A model generated the notes under the pieces. The model was given only the letters and a program-made list of their open reading frames with translations, ran no database searches and was not told where the DNA came from. Below are positions 11,177-22,660 of a stretch of DNA of 64,000 nucleotides, piece by piece. This DNA comes from Massospora cicadina (lineage: Eukaryota > Entomophthoromycota > Entomophthoromycetes > Entomophthorales > Entomophthoraceae): the NCBI GenBank assembly GCA_022478985.1, contig JAKSZP010012182.1:29937-93936 (forward strand), in the 5' to 3' direction. A program made the position numbers and the translations under genes. Each line of letters opens with the position of its first letter. The first letter of the stretch is position 1.

Positions 11177-11959
11177 TCCTAAGATGAGACCTCAAAAGAA
11201 ATTTAAGTGATACATGTGGACTCAGGTATAGCGATATATGAAGTATCAATCTTGATATTGTATTTTTTCATCTTCTCATGACAAAGGTTGAAGGTCCTGT
11301 CCAGACATTCTGTAAATTCTCAAGTTTTTCTCCCCTCACAAAACATAAAATCACTTTCTGTTCCACCTCAAATGAGGTAAACTAAGTTTTATGTCACTCT
11401 CTTTGGTACTCTCCTTGAGTGACTTAGTGATGCTTCTGAAGTTCATCTGAATCTTAACCAACCCCTCCCCTAAAACATCCTGATATCTTTCAGTGTATAG
11501 ATTTTTTGTATCTGCGTTCATTAATGAATTTACCACCTTGGTACGCAGCTTTTTATCTGTATAGAGCTTTGCATGGTGACATGCCAATAGTCCTGTGATA
11601 CTCATTTAGTAAGATCTGGGCTGAAGGCAGCAAGATGTCCCTTTTTGATCTCTGGTTGACTTTAATCTTTTTTAAGGTTGACGTGAGGGTTAAAATAAAC
11701 TCTTTCCAAACATTTTTGCTCAAGGTTTTTATATGATGTGGTAAACTACTTCTTAATACTCACTAAGCCCATCAGGCGTCTCACAACATCTATGATAAAA
11801 TCTGTCTATCAGAAAAGTAGCATCTGGGGAATCTAGGGTTAGTAATAAACTGGTTGTAGAGGAATCTTATTGTAACTTTAAAGGAAAGCAATAACTGCAT
11901 TCCCTCTATTTATTTAGTGAAGTGGTTCTTACATTAATGAATTATTGATTCCCATTAAC
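11177..11959. other. No recognisable gene
   Basis: AT-rich. A minus frame of 84 codons (11351-11605) has no recognised motif; it could be the downstream end of the Ty3 relic at 11960-12640, but no integrase core motif was found here. Confidence 0.4.
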
Positions 11960-12640
11960 TAATTTTGGAAATGGTCCTACAAGGTTGAATATTTATAAAA
12001 AAGGCGCGCTTGGAAAAGGACTTATTCTTGAACTTCTATTAAGTGGCTTGTATTGGGAAACATTTAACACAGAGCTCCAAAGCCTGGATGAAATCGTCCA
12101 ACTTTGCCTCCCAATAGAACCTCTCCTTGAGATGCAGGTATCTTTTTTTGGCCTTCCATGGACTACTTGTTGGTGCCATTTCATAATTATTTCCATTTAA
12201 TTGCTTGTCTTCGCATAGGGTACCTATTTCCCTTGCACTAATTTCTTCAGCTATATTTCACCAATTCTCATTGCTAATGAACAATTAAAAATAATCTTCT
12301 TCATGCGTCTTCTATTTCTTCCCATTCCTCCTCTGGCCATCATATTTATCTATAGATTTTATTGCTTTTGGGGTTTGCAAGTGGAAAATGGTTTATAGTA
12401 AAAGCCATCTTCATCAAGTGCTACTCTCCTACCAGGTGAAGGATCTTAAAGTCAAAACATTGCAACTGAACTATTATCTTGCAAGTATTCAATATAGGTC
12501 TTCTAATTTCATCACCATCTCAGTGAGGCGTGGTCTTTTATCATCTTAATGTAAGCCATAAACATAAGGTCAGAAGTGGTTTGCATCTTTGATCACAGCT
12601 AATGTAAGGCTTTCCATTATGGGCAAGAAGCCAGTTGGTG
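11960..12640 (-). pseudogene. Degraded Ty3/gypsy pol relic (RNase H to integrase HHCC)
   Basis: Several minus frames, broken by stops, give Ty3 landmarks in the right order. SLTLAVIKDANHF and DHASLRW (about 12.63-12.52 kb) resemble the RNase H Glu helix and DH motif. FDFKILHLVG (about 12.45 kb) resembles the FDF-I-H-PG connector. LHLKERFYW, then LELCVKCF (about 12.15-12.05 kb) resembles the RFYW...CxxC part of the integrase zinc module. No frame is intact. LINE copy 1 lies just upstream in element sense. Confidence 0.5.
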
Positions 12641-12962
12641 CCTACTGCCCCTTTTCATGTAGAAAAGGCTAATTTTTTTTGTAATAGATGTCCTATAATT
12701 GTGCTCACATCAATCCAACTCCTTCCTGGAACTTGGTATGTTAAAAAGGTTAAGCTCTTGCTAGAGAAATTCCTCAACCCTAACAAAACGCCAAAAGAAC
12801 ATCATGTGATTCCCCCAATACTGCCGCTCATTTATTCCAAAGATTACAATTTTCAAAAATGTTTAATGCATTTTGTTTTATGACATCCCAGAAATGATAA
12901 TTAAATTTTGCTGAGAAAGATTGAAAATTTTAATTCCATTTTTTTAGACTAAAGCAATAACA

Positions 12963-12980
12963 AATATCCCATCCCATGTT
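12963..12980. repeat. Target-site duplication of LINE copy 1, left
   Basis: AATATCCCATCCCATGTT, identical in all 18 bases to 18257-18274. It flanks the 3' end of the minus-strand LINE. Confidence 0.92.
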
Positions 12981-13007
12981 TTAAATTTAAATTTAAATTT
13001 ATTGCGG

Positions 13008-13036
13008 GGAAGGCTGACCATGGGACGGACACTTCC
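13008..13036 (-). promoter_or_regulatory. LINE copy 1 3'-terminal hairpin
   Basis: On the minus strand: GGAAG-TGT-CCGT-CCC-ATGG-TCAGC-CTTCC. Outer stem of five pairs; inner stem CCGT/ATGG with one G-T wobble. It lies just before the AATAAATTT tail. Confidence 0.7.
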
Positions 13037-13124
13037 AAATATGACTCAGACGAGACAAAACTCAGTACCAGGGGAGGCACCCCAGAGAAGCGATGCTATC
13101 TCTTGTTGCCAGCGGGAACGCCAC

Positions 13125-16100
13125 TTATGGGAAGGGGAGGGAACGTGTGTAGGGGACGTAGCCACAATTGAGCACGTGTGGAGGAAGGGGTCTGATTTGA
13201 TGAACCAGAATGGGAACCAGGAGGAGACCAGCTGTCAGCGATGCGGTGGGAGATATCCAAACATCCACGCTTGAAAGTGATCCACCAAATGAGACCGGAA
13301 TCTGTGGACAGCTTCAGGGAGGGTGGGGATGGATCCAGCGATGGCATCCAAGACAATCGTGTGGATAGTCCACATGGCGATTGCAACCACCAGAGCATGG
13401 AGGGAGGGTGGGAGGGGGAGGCCATTGATATAGCAAACATATAACTTGACAGACTGAAGGGATGTGTTTGATCCTGGCCTAGCAGACGTTGGACTTCGCG
13501 CCATATTACTTTAGAGGTGGGGCACTTCTCCAGGCGGTGAAACAGCGTTCCATACTGGCCACACACGACACAGGATGAGTGTAAAGCATTAGAGAGCTCA
13601 GCTGTACGATACACCCGCCTCAGGCAGCGCCACACATGGGAGCAGATTTGAGGCTGCAACAGAGGATGGTGTGCGTATTTCCAGATAGTCTTTTGGGTCT
13701 CAGTGGAATAAGGGATGTCCATCATGTCCAGGTAGTCCACCCTGGATAGGACTTAGGGTCGAATGGGGATCACGCCATCATGGATGGTTAGTACCTGTAC
13801 CTCTTGTGTGAACTGAGGAGAGGGGCGGCCTCTTCGGGTTGTATGTCCACTAATATGAATTCTCCACTCTGCGCTTCGCATGGAGAGTAGGATTCGTTTG
13901 TAGTGGGTTTTGGTCCCGTGAGGACCTGTGTCTGATGTGTGTGATGCGAGGTATTTCATCAGGGAGTGGGGGTTTGATGGATTGTTGAGGCCCAAGGCTC
14001 AGGAGAAGTTGGAGTGGGCCACGCGGGACCAGTGTTGGGATGGGAGTGTAGGAGCAGTGACGGCCGCAATCCAGGTGCCCAGGATCTTGGCGGCATGGGC
14101 TTTGAAGTCAAGTAGGCCCATGCCACCATGATGATGAGGGCCAAACATGACCTCTAGCCGTACTGGTGGAGGGCGGCCTGACCAAAGCCAACCTTGTAGC
14201 AAAGCATACAGGGATTTGAAGAAGCTTGGGGAGAAGGAGATGCGTGGGCTCCAAACCAGACTTTGGATAGGAGCATAGAGTTGGCAAGAACAACCCTGCC
14301 AGTGAGGGTAGTAGGGTGGGCTCTGAGAGAGGCAATTCGCTTCGTCACGTTGTCCAGTATATGGCACTCCATTACTGCTGACGCGTATCCACCTGCCTCC
14401 AACCATACGCCCAGATGGCGTACCAGTCCTATGAAGGTCGCGGCACAAAGGGGAGCACCAGTGGAGCGGTGTGTTTTGAGTTAGTAAGGCGTGGACTTGG
14501 GCGAGCAGATGGGCCAGGTTGGGATCTACTTGCTGGGGCCCAGCAGTTCTGAAACCGACCAAGGAGGATAATTTCAGTTTTGGAGGCGTTCAGTGCCGCG
14601 TTGCTTACCCGGGAATATTCCTGGATGAGGGCTTCAAGCGCGCGTGCATCTTTGTTATTAGACACCCCCACCACGCAATCATCTGCAAATGCCATCATCT
14701 TGACTGGGGTTTGGCCTGGCACATGGACCCCAGTGAGTTGGGCATTCACATTTCGCAGTAGTGGGTCAAGGCTGAAGTTGTATTAGAGTGGGCTCAGGGG
14801 GTCCCCTTGTCGCAGGCCCCTTTGAGGATGGACTACTTCCGTTAGGAAACCTGGGCCGCGCACTGCCATTGTTGCAATTCCGTGAGCAGCATCACCCAGT
14901 TAATGAAGCGGGGAGGTAGGCGGAATTGTTGGAGGCAGGCCCTAAGGTATTCCCAGTTTACTCTATCATAGGCCTTTTGTTGGTCCAAGAATACAAGTGC
15001 CCCAGAGGCTGTGGACTGACACACATTAGCCACAGAGTGCACGTTATCCCAAATTGACCTTCTGGGGATGAATCGAATTGTTCTGGGGAGATGGTGGCAG
15101 AGGCTACAATCCCTAGACGGTTAGCCATTATTTTAGTTAAAATCTTTATATTCATGTTAGTTAAAGAAATGGGGCGCCAGTTGGCTAAGTCTAGCCTATC
15201 CCCTTTCTTGAAGAGTGTGACCGTAAAGGCCTCATGTCCTCCTGGTAGGAGGCGCATTTCCAACAGGCTTTAATTAAGTGAGGCTAGCAGCAATGGGGAT
15301 ATTTATTTAAAATATTTTTTGTAGAACTCATATGGAATGCCATCTGGGCCTGGGAATTTTCAGTTTGGTGCACCGCGAATGTTAGTCCATAATTTGTCCG
15401 GAGTAATTAAATTCATTATTTCTGGGTATTGGAAAATGGTGCAGATATGAGCTCTGTCAAGAAATTCTGCCATTTTGGCTGGCTGAATTGGTTCAGCTTG
15501 GTATAACTCAGAGTAATATCTTAGCATTTCGATTGCCACTTCAGCTGGTGTGTCCACAATAGAATTATCCGATCTTCGCACCTGTGTGCAGGCCACGCTC
15601 TGGCGTGGTGCAAATTTTTTTTTTGAAGAAGTATGCAGTGCACTTGTCACCTTTAGTGATGCGTGTGGCCCTGTATTGGACACAAACCCGATGTTTTTGT
15701 TGCCTTTCAAGTGCGTTGAGGTGGGCGGCTGCCTCCGCCCACTTCTGGCCCCATGCAGGGCTATAACCTGAGGCTGGAATGTTGGACTCCAAATGGCCAA
15801 TTCTGCCAGCGCGCGCGATATAACCGCCGATGTGGCTCATGAGCTTCTGGATGAGAGATGGCGATAGTGGCGGATGGTGTCTTCTTTGAAAGTTGCCCAT
15901 GTGGAAATGGGGTCCACACAAAACGGTGCAACAAACAATTTTGCCAAAGTTGCCTCTTCCACCCACATGGAAAATCCTGGTGACGCAAGCTCTGGGGGCA
16001 GATTTCGCACCAATGTGGGGCCTTTGCAACTGTGACAGGTAAGTGGTATGTTATTGAGACCAGTCAGTGGTTGGAGAATTCCATTTTCGTTATTTTGAAA

Positions 16101-16746
16101 TGGGAGATGTGGGGTTGGAATTTCGCCGGCGCTAGAATAAGGTTGATGCAGGTCATGGACCTTAATTGGCCGTTGTGGACGTGGGGACGCATCATGTTTT
16201 CAAGCAGTGGGGCATGTCGTGGCAGCACATCCATTAACCCAAGGGTGGCTTTTAGAACGCGTAGTTCTACATGACCCTGTGGGGCATGGGGTGAGGGCAG
16301 CCATCGGTCTGTTGGTGAGGTTAGCCAACAGTTCATGTCGCCAATTGGGAAAGAATTGGGGGGTAGCGGGAGGGATTTGACCAACGAGAAAAATTCCTGA
16401 CGCTCTTGTGCACCGTTTGGGGCATAAATGTTGACAATTGTGTGTGCAACATCAGCCCATGAGAAGGTGACAATGAGCACTCAGCCATTTAGGAATATTT
16501 CTGAAGATGTAAATTTGAAAAAAATTGTTTTTCCAAATTAGCACCCCACAGTGCTTCGACCAAAAGGATAGGGATGGTAGGAGCATTGTTTTCTAAGCTT
16601 CCTTGGAACCTCGTGGACAGTGGGACTCCTGGATGGCCAGGATATCCACGGGTAAATTGTTTTGTAAAACTCAGTTTCCTAGCCCAGGACAGGGAGGCCT
16701 TGAGTCCGGCGATATTCAGCATCCCTAGAGTGAAGGTTTCCCCCAT
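13125..16746 (-). pseudogene. LINE copy 1 ORF2: endonuclease, reverse transcriptase, CCHC
   Basis: The ATG at 16746 overlaps the ORF1 stop (TGATG). Endonuclease (16746 to about 16050): LNIAGLK, NIYAPNG and GDMNCW are present, but the RIDLIL and SDH motifs read CINLIL and SNH, so two Asp have become Asn. RT (about 15.3-14.4 kb): LFKKGDRLDLANWRPISL, VFLDQQKAYDRVNW, MAFADDCVVG with the intact FADD pair, NASKTEIILLG. C-terminus: CVVCGQYGTLFHRLEKC (C-x2-C-x7-H-x4-C). An in-frame TGA at 15360-15362 and frameshifts near 14430 and 13415 are shared with copy 2. No RNase H was seen. Confidence 0.9.
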
Positions 16747-18162
16747 CACACCTTAGGTGCGAGGGGGTGGGCCCCAGGCCCACCAGCCTCTTCCAGGTCC
16801 CCACAGGCTTTCACAGCAGCGCGGGTATAAGCAGCAACGCTATCAGGGTTTTTGTTAATTTTTGTGGAAAGAGTCACATTGGCTTTGGCCTTCGCTTTTT
16901 GTTTTCCTGTTGTCAGATGAATTTTTTGCGGTGCGGATAAGTTCGGTGCACCGTCGAGTGGGGCAAAAATTTTTTGGTTGGGATAGGTCCCAAGTTGGTT
17001 TCAACCAGGGCTTGGGTGCAGCGATTGGGTGAGATTGAATCTCCCATCAGATCCTCAGATTGAGTGGCCCATTTGGCGTGGGCCTCCCAATCTGATTGGG
17101 TGATGGATTCCTGAGTTGCTTCCGCCGCGAAGGTCTCCATGTCCTCCTGGCGTTGTGAGTGTGGGATGGTGGTGGTGGCCTTGGCTGCTTCCTTGGCTGC
17201 GGTCCTACGGGCCTTCTTGGCCTTCTTCTGCTCCTGCGGGGAGATGGGCTTTACCAATAGGTAGCAGCCTTGTGCTCCCCATGGTAAAGCCTCCTTGGTG
17301 CTTGTGGTTGGTTCATAGTGCGCCTCTCCGCTGGCCATGGCCACCGAGGGGTGCTCTTGGAATGTGACGCCCTCTTTAATGGGGCACGCATGTGCCTTAT
17401 GGCCGAACGCGTCACAGTGGGTGCAAATGGGGGGCGCGCTGTCCATGGTTACCCGGAATGGGTGGGTGGTGTGCCCTGTGATGTCAATAAAGGTGGAGTA
17501 CGGGATCTGGGTTAGGTCCTTCACGATCTCCTCAGTTGGGGTCAGAACTGCAATGGCTTTGCCGGTGCACAGGTGTGGCATCAGCATGAAACGTTGCATT
17601 TTGGAAGATTGTATTTCGCCATATATGGCGAGACCATCTTTCAGGTGTTGCTCAAAATGTCACGTTTTACCGTAGTAGGCAAAAAGTCAAACGTGAGGAA
17701 AATATGGTTTGATTTTGTCCATCTGGTGCATTTAGTTTCAACGACCCATTGCCCTTCAGGGAGGTTGACCACTATGCGCACCGCTGCAGCCTCGTCTGCT
17801 GCTATTTTGCTTTCAAAACCTAGGTCCAGCCAACCGCGCGACATGGAGTGAGGTGAAACATACACCGCAGTCAGGAAAACTTTTGTGTACATCTTCACAA
17901 AATTTTTCTATAGGGCCGTTTTTTGGATGTCCAGATACACACGGACTCCAAATTCCACTGACAAAAGTGGCTGGGAATGTGGCGTGTTGATGTACTGGTT
18001 GCATCGTGCTTGCCACGCGAGTATCTCTGGGGAAATTGTGACCGCCAGTTTTTTTAGATTTTTTTCTATTCTGCCAGATTCTCTGGGGCGTTTTCGAACA
18101 TTAGAGGCTGCAGGCCTTCCGCCTGCTCCTCTTGCCTTGCTTGCCCAACTGCTCCCAGACAT
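16746..18162 (-). pseudogene. LINE copy 1 ORF1 (CCHC nucleic-acid-binding protein)
   Basis: Start ATG at 18162 (MSGSSWASKARGAGGRP) as in copy 2. It is split by frameshifts into 18162-17908, 17898-17641 and 17599-16913. The last piece contains CTHCDAFGHKAHAC, a C-x2-C-x4-H-x4-C zinc knuckle, then Lys/Ala-rich and acidic segments. The frame resumes to end APKV-TGA at 16748-16746, overlapping the ORF2 ATG. ORF1 proteins of LINEs bind their RNA to form the ribonucleoprotein. Confidence 0.88.
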
Positions 18163-18222
18163 GGGCGCAGACTAATCCCCTCTATGAGATTATCAAACTA
18201 GATTTAGTCTTGAATTGAATGG

Positions 18223-18242
18223 GTTGCAAAAGTGTTTGCAAC
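18223..18242 (-). promoter_or_regulatory. LINE copy 1 5'-terminal hairpin
   Basis: GTTGCAAA-CACT-TTTGCAAC on the minus strand: perfect 8-bp stem and 4-nt loop, starting 15 nt from the element's 5' end. The same structure occurs in every other copy, with changes. Confidence 0.7.
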
Positions 18243-18256
18243 GAGAAAGAAAAGTT

Positions 18257-18274
18257 AATATCCCATCCCATGTT
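18257..18274. repeat. Target-site duplication of LINE copy 1, right
   Basis: Identical to 12963-12980 over 18 bp. It flanks the 5' end of the LINE and fixes its first base. Confidence 0.92.
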
Positions 18275-18511
18275 AACTTTAATAAAAGCTCCAAATACAT
18301 TAAATATTTGATTTTATTAAAGAAAGGCAGTTAAATCTACAGAGTCCTCTTCAAATCCATTTTACCCTCCCTTAAATTATTCCCTCAATGTCCTTTCCTG
18401 ATAATTTAAAAATTTGCTGTTGACTGAGAGCTGGAACTACAAAGATGTAGCGCGCCTTGATTTAGAAAAATATTTAAAAAATAAAAATAGCTAAATTAGG
18501 GGCAACCAATT

Positions 18512-18742
18512 ATGGCGTACCACACCACCTCCCCAACCTCAGTTATCGCGCCGCCTCAAGAATTAGCTCTATACATTCCTCAACTCTGTGACATTTTTCA
18601 AGTTGACACTCTCCTCCTCAGCGCGAACCCTGGAAACCTGCAGCATGAGAAGATACTAACACAAGAGCTACATAACCCAAGAAGAGCGCCAAGAACCATA
18701 ATACCCCATACCCCCTATAAAGGTCAGTGCCCTTACTTGTAA
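18512..18742 (+). CDS. 76-codon hypothetical ORF ending in a hairpin
   Basis: ATG at 18512; the stop lies inside the hairpin loop region at 18740-18742. The peptide is Pro/Leu-rich with no recognised motif. The base composition is more coding-like than the AT-rich surroundings. It may be the fragmentary 3' end of another retroelement. Not supported by homology. Confidence 0.25.
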   Translation: MAYHTTSPTSVIAPPQELALYIPQLCDIFQVDTLLLSANPGNLQHEKILTQELHNPRRAPRTIIPHTPYKGQCPYL

Positions 18743-18754
18743 GGGTACTGGCCT
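18721..18754. repeat. 15-bp stem hairpin with CTTG tetraloop
   Basis: AGGTCAGTGCCCTTA (18721-18735) pairs with TAAGGGTACTGGCCT (18740-18754) with no mismatch apart from two G-T wobbles; loop CTTG. It is followed on the + strand by a T-rich stretch. It could be a transcript-end structure or the 3' end of an unidentified element. Confidence 0.6.
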
Positions 18755-18989
18755 ATTTTGTTTTATTTCATTTGTTTTTTATATATAGATTATTTCCCAA
18801 TCCAATCTTTGAATTTTTTGCCATTTTTGAAGAGAATTCTTTGCAGTATGTAGAGAACAAGGACAACATGCTCCACTAAGAAATGGTTGAGCCCTAGATG
18901 GATACAAAATTATGGACCCACATGGACAGCAATTGCTTTGTTCCTCTGGTGGCTGATTAGAAACCGCCAGTTTGGAACAATATCAAACT

Positions 18990-19960
18990 TGAGCACCCCC
19001 GCTCCCAACAGCTAGACACACATGCTCTGTAACTGTGCAATTTCGCTATAGTTTGGTGAATGTCTTTGATTAGACTCTATAAGGTGACTACTCCTTCTTC
19101 GTCCAACTGAAAAAGAGATGTAGTCCATACCCAAGTTGCTAGTGACGGTGTATATGTAGAAGTTTTTTTCAAAATCTGAGTATATCTTAAACTTGGGCTT
19201 ACATTGGTTTCTGCTTAAGCTGTTTGAAAGCATATTCTTGCTTTTGTTCCCAATTGAACTGTACTCCTTTATTGAACAGGTGTATGCGTGGCTTTGCACT
19301 GTCCTTAAATCTTGGCACAAATTAGAGCATATCCTAACATTCCAAAAAAACTTTGCATCTCTCATGCAAATGGGGAACTCATCCTGGCAATAACTTTGAT
19401 CTCCTTTTGCAAGTATTTAATTCCTCTTTTATTCACCTCATGGCAAAGAAATTATAGTTAGCTCTTAAAAATGACAAATTTCTTCTCTTTATCTTGAGAT
19501 TGTTCTCTCTCAGGCAGGTGAAAACCTCCTACAGGTGTGACAGGTAATTCTTGAATGCCTTGCTGAACACCATGATAAGTCTAAGTATATGAGTGCACTT
19601 GACATATTCAGATCTTAATATTAATCTATTACTCTCTATATTGTAGCTGGGGCGTTGCATAAACCCTATGACATATGTGTTTTGTGCAGTCCTTAGATGG
19701 TTATCAGCGTACAGTTCTCCTGGTCTTCTGTTGACAGCTCTATAAGACAGTTCCACTTGTCAGGTCCATTGCTGAGAAGTAGCGCGATCTTTTTTTAAGT
19801 TGTCAAGCATTGTCATTATGCGTTATTGTGACAATTATCTTTTAGTTAAGTCGTTAAGTCTTCATAATACATGACTAAATCTGTGGGTCCCATCCTTCTT
19901 TCACACCAGAAGAAGGAGAGACGCCCAAGGACTTTAGGAAGGGCGTACTAAGCCTACAAC
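18990..19960 (-). pseudogene. Degraded Ty3/gypsy RT and RNase H relic
   Basis: Reading minus frames in order gives SPWASLLLLV and KKDGTHRF (about 19.92 kb, RT fingers), GLCNAPATI (about 19.66 kb, the FGLxNAPATFQ box), IYLDLSWCS (about 19.58 kb, a YLDD box missing one Asp), then FNWEQKQEYAFKQLKQKP (about 19.25 kb) and TVTEHVCLAV (about 19.02 kb, RNase H). Many stops and frame changes. It could come from the same old insertion as 11960-12640, but both contain the E..xLAV segment, so two separate elements are as likely. Confidence 0.7.
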
Positions 19961-20770
19961 TTAAAATGTTACAATTCCTTTAGAGTGGCTTCTTTTGAAA
20001 TGTCAATATGGTCTTTATTGAAAGTTATGACACTTCCAGTATCAATTTTGAACTCCTCCCTTGCATAAGCCACAATCATTGGTTCTGTTGGTGAAAAATC
20101 TTGATATTACACCAAGATTTTAGTATGTTCACTTTCTCACTGTTTATTTAGGTATTGAAGCCCAATTTTCAATGCCAGCAGTAGCAAGACTTAAATCTAT
20201 GCCAAATAGAGATACATCTTTGCTTTAGCACTAGTTTGATCCTTCTTTATCTTAACAGGGGCTTTATAATGTTCCCATGGAGGCTTTTGTGTAAAGACCA
20301 GCAGGAAACATGCTATATGTTGCAGATACCAATACCATCCTAAAAGAACTAGCCACTTTTACTTGAACTAAAAACCAAAATACAAGATAAATTAGTTATG
20401 CTAGATTTATTAGAAATTTAAAGAAGGAATGATTGAGTGATGACTTGGATTTAAGTCTTTAAAAATATACTATCAATCTGAATTATATAAGGTTAGAGTA
20501 GACTTTGGGACTTATTTTCGTACATTCAAGTCTTTTAACTATTTATTAATTAAATATTGAGAATAAACAAATCGATTTGAGCTATTGAATGCAACTTTGT
20601 TCATTTTGATTAGATCAGTAATTGCTGAGTTACAATTGTTTAAACTTGGTTATTCAAAAATACAATTGTCAGGAGAATCCTGAATTTTTGATTTATCCTT
20701 GATGTCAATCATTAAAATCCAGGCACCACTCTAGATTCTTGATATTTAACTTCTTTGGGGCAGTAGATTA
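19961..20770. other. No recognisable gene
   Basis: AT-rich. Minus frames contain short Ty3-like phrases only near 19.95 kb, and nothing recognisable above that. Confidence 0.45.
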
Positions 20771-20804
20771 AAAATTTAAAATTTAAACTTTAGATTTATT
20801 TTGA

Positions 20805-20833
20805 GGTATGCCGACCAGGGGATGGGCATTGCC
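20805..20833 (-). promoter_or_regulatory. N2 3'-terminal hairpin
   Basis: Same 29-nt frame as the LINE hairpin. On the minus strand: GGCAA-TGC-CCA-TCCCC-TGG-TCGGC-ATACC. The CCA/TGG inner stem is intact. The outer stem retains three of five pairs; TGCC/GGCA gives an alternative stem. Confidence 0.55.
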
Positions 20834-20919
20834 AATGCTTCAAAAGCAAAAAAAGGAACCAAAACAAAAGAAATGACAAAACAAAAGAATCCTTCAACCA
20901 GGTATGGTGTAGAGGACCT

Positions 20920-22612
20920 CTAGCCCACCAAGGCAGAAGGTGAGGAAGGTTCAGGTGGCATCTCTGCAGGAACAACAGGTTTGACTGGAGTAGTATAATT
21001 GAAGAGGCGGATATAAGCCAAGAGCAAAGGCGTTGTGGCATCAGCATGTTGTGGGTCAAAGTGTGAACAAAAAGTTGATATCCTAAATATTAGCTTGGAT
21101 GATAACTTCTAAATAATCTGCAACATGATTTTCAGCTTGAAGGCAGGCATCATGGAGTAGGGTAAAACTGGCAATATTATGACTAGTAATCACAGTGTTT
21201 GGGGCAAATTTCGCTAGTTCAACAACATATGTGGTAGAGTTGATTGCGGCATCAACCAATAGTTGATTTCTTCGCGTGCTTCTTCAGGAAAATCAGTGGG
21301 AAGTTAGATAAGTGCAGCCCTTTGTTCAAATTCATAAACTGACTCTTCCACTGCTTTCCAGTGGCGGTGATAATAGGTGAGGCTACTGTTGCTAAGGCAA
21401 GCTGGTGGTCACTTTGGAAGGGGATGGCATTGGGCTTAAGGTCAATACGTCTTTGTGGGTGTGGTTTGTCAAAATCTTAGTTGAGAACTTCATTAGACTC
21501 ATATTAATCTGGGGCTTCTTCACCTTATTTGGCAATCACCTTTGGGACAAGTTCAACTAATTTGTCAACCTCATCCAATAGGGCCAAAGGATTTTGGTTC
21601 AACTCGAACAGAGGAGGCAGAATTTGGGTGAGTTGAAGTAGGCGATTGAGGAGTTGCTTGGGGCAAACAGTGGTCCAAACCTGATTATAATTGGTTGGGT
21701 TGAATTTGGGTGGGGGAGTGTGGCTGGAGGTTTTGGTGGGGCAGATTTCTTACTCTGGCCTCATAAGCTAGTGTGATGTTTGGGATGAGGCAACACAACA
21801 CACCATTCAAATGCCGCTGACAAGGGTTCAGAAACAGCATTAGAGGAAGCGGAATAAGAGCAGGACTTTTTAGAATGGCCAACCCCCAAAAAGAGGGGAC
21901 AAATCTGGCAACCATTATTGACACAAGCCTAAAAGAAATTCTCTGGTGCTGCCACAATGTGAGCATGGGGGATTTGTTGTGCTATGGCAGAGTGGTGTGA
22001 GATTAAGGTGGCTGTGACATGAGGTACAGTAAGGCGCTCTGCACCAAAGGGAACAGTGAAGATGATATTAGGTTGATTGCCATAAGAAAATGCTCCTCCA
22101 TCAACTATTTATACAAAAAATGGGGTAGGAGGTGGGAAAGGAGGGACGCAAATGTCACCACCAATGTGGGTCATAAGGGAGGCAAGTAAAGTTAGTAGTA
22201 AGGGGAGTATTTTTAAAAATGAGGGGAGTCAGATATGCTGTGGCAGTATACTCCTCCATTTGGAATCATATGTCAAAATAGCCATTAAAAGGGCGGAAAT
22301 CAATTAAGCCAGCTGGTGTGAGGCAGTGATGGCTAGTTCAATTATTGATTTTTTGGTATACTGGAATAAATGCCCATAGTCAATACAGAGGCAAAATTGA
22401 ATATTGGTTTGAGGAAGGGTGAGTGGGTGAGGTCAAGAAGAGTGGATGCGCGTAAGGTGGAGCACTAAGCTCCATGGGGGGACAAAACAACTGGAAGAGT
22501 TTAGTGGGCTATTTGATTCCATTCAAATGTGTTTGCCCACAGGGTGGAAAATGCTAGGTGGTGGAGCACCCCTGCCCCACACAGGGGCAGCAGGCGGCTG
22601 ATCCAAGGACAT
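20920..22612 (-). pseudogene. N2 ORF1-like protein with zinc-knuckle remnant
   Basis: From ATG 22612 (MSLDQPPAAPVWGRG) the frame runs a long way with only isolated stops. It includes PNIIFTVPFGAERLTVPH, an RNA-binding-fold-like strand pattern, and CQICPLFLGVGHSKKSC, a C-x2-C-x7-H-x4-C knuckle. After a Pro-rich linker and at least one frameshift come VITSHNIASFTLLHDA and the terminal PSSPSALVG, shared with N1. Estimated size is about 560 codons. The layout parallels LINE ORF1 (knuckle, then linker) but direct similarity to it is weak. Confidence 0.6.
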
Positions 22613-22660
22613 CAATGAAAGAGACGTGGCCAGGCGGCTGTGGTAGTTTAACTTTTTTAT

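Larger units (their letters stand above)
12981..18256 (-). mobile_element. LINE copy 1 (non-LTR retrotransposon, full length)
   Basis: A 5.28-kb element bounded by a perfect 18-bp target duplication, which defines both termini: 5' AACTTTTCTTTCTCG and 3' AATAAATTTAAATTT-type tail. It carries a structured 5' UTR of about 95 nt, ORF1, ORF2 and a 3' hairpin. By eye it is closest to copy 2, with which it shares a premature stop and two frameshifts in ORF2. Full length but inactive in cis. Confidence 0.95.
20771..22660 (-). mobile_element. N2: ORF1-only element sharing the LINE 3' end
   Basis: A minus-strand unit with one long degraded ORF, a 3' hairpin (20805-20833) and a tail AAATAAATCTAAAGTTTAAA, very like the LINE tail. 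No endonuclease or reverse transcriptase sequence was found, and the ORF ends immediately before the 3' UTR, so this is not a simple 5' truncation of the LINE. The 5' boundary is approximate, and no target duplication was identified. Confidence 0.65.

Noticed and set aside
18175..18256. HDV-like ribozyme at the LINE 5' end
   Set aside because: The 5' hairpins are real, but the nested double pseudoknot and catalytic C needed for that fold could not be traced by eye.
11960..19960. One Ty3 element split by LINE copy 1
   Set aside because: Attractive, since RT lies on one side and RNase H/integrase on the other, but both sides contain the E..xLAV RNase H segment and the DNA between the LINE and each relic does not join; kept as two relics.
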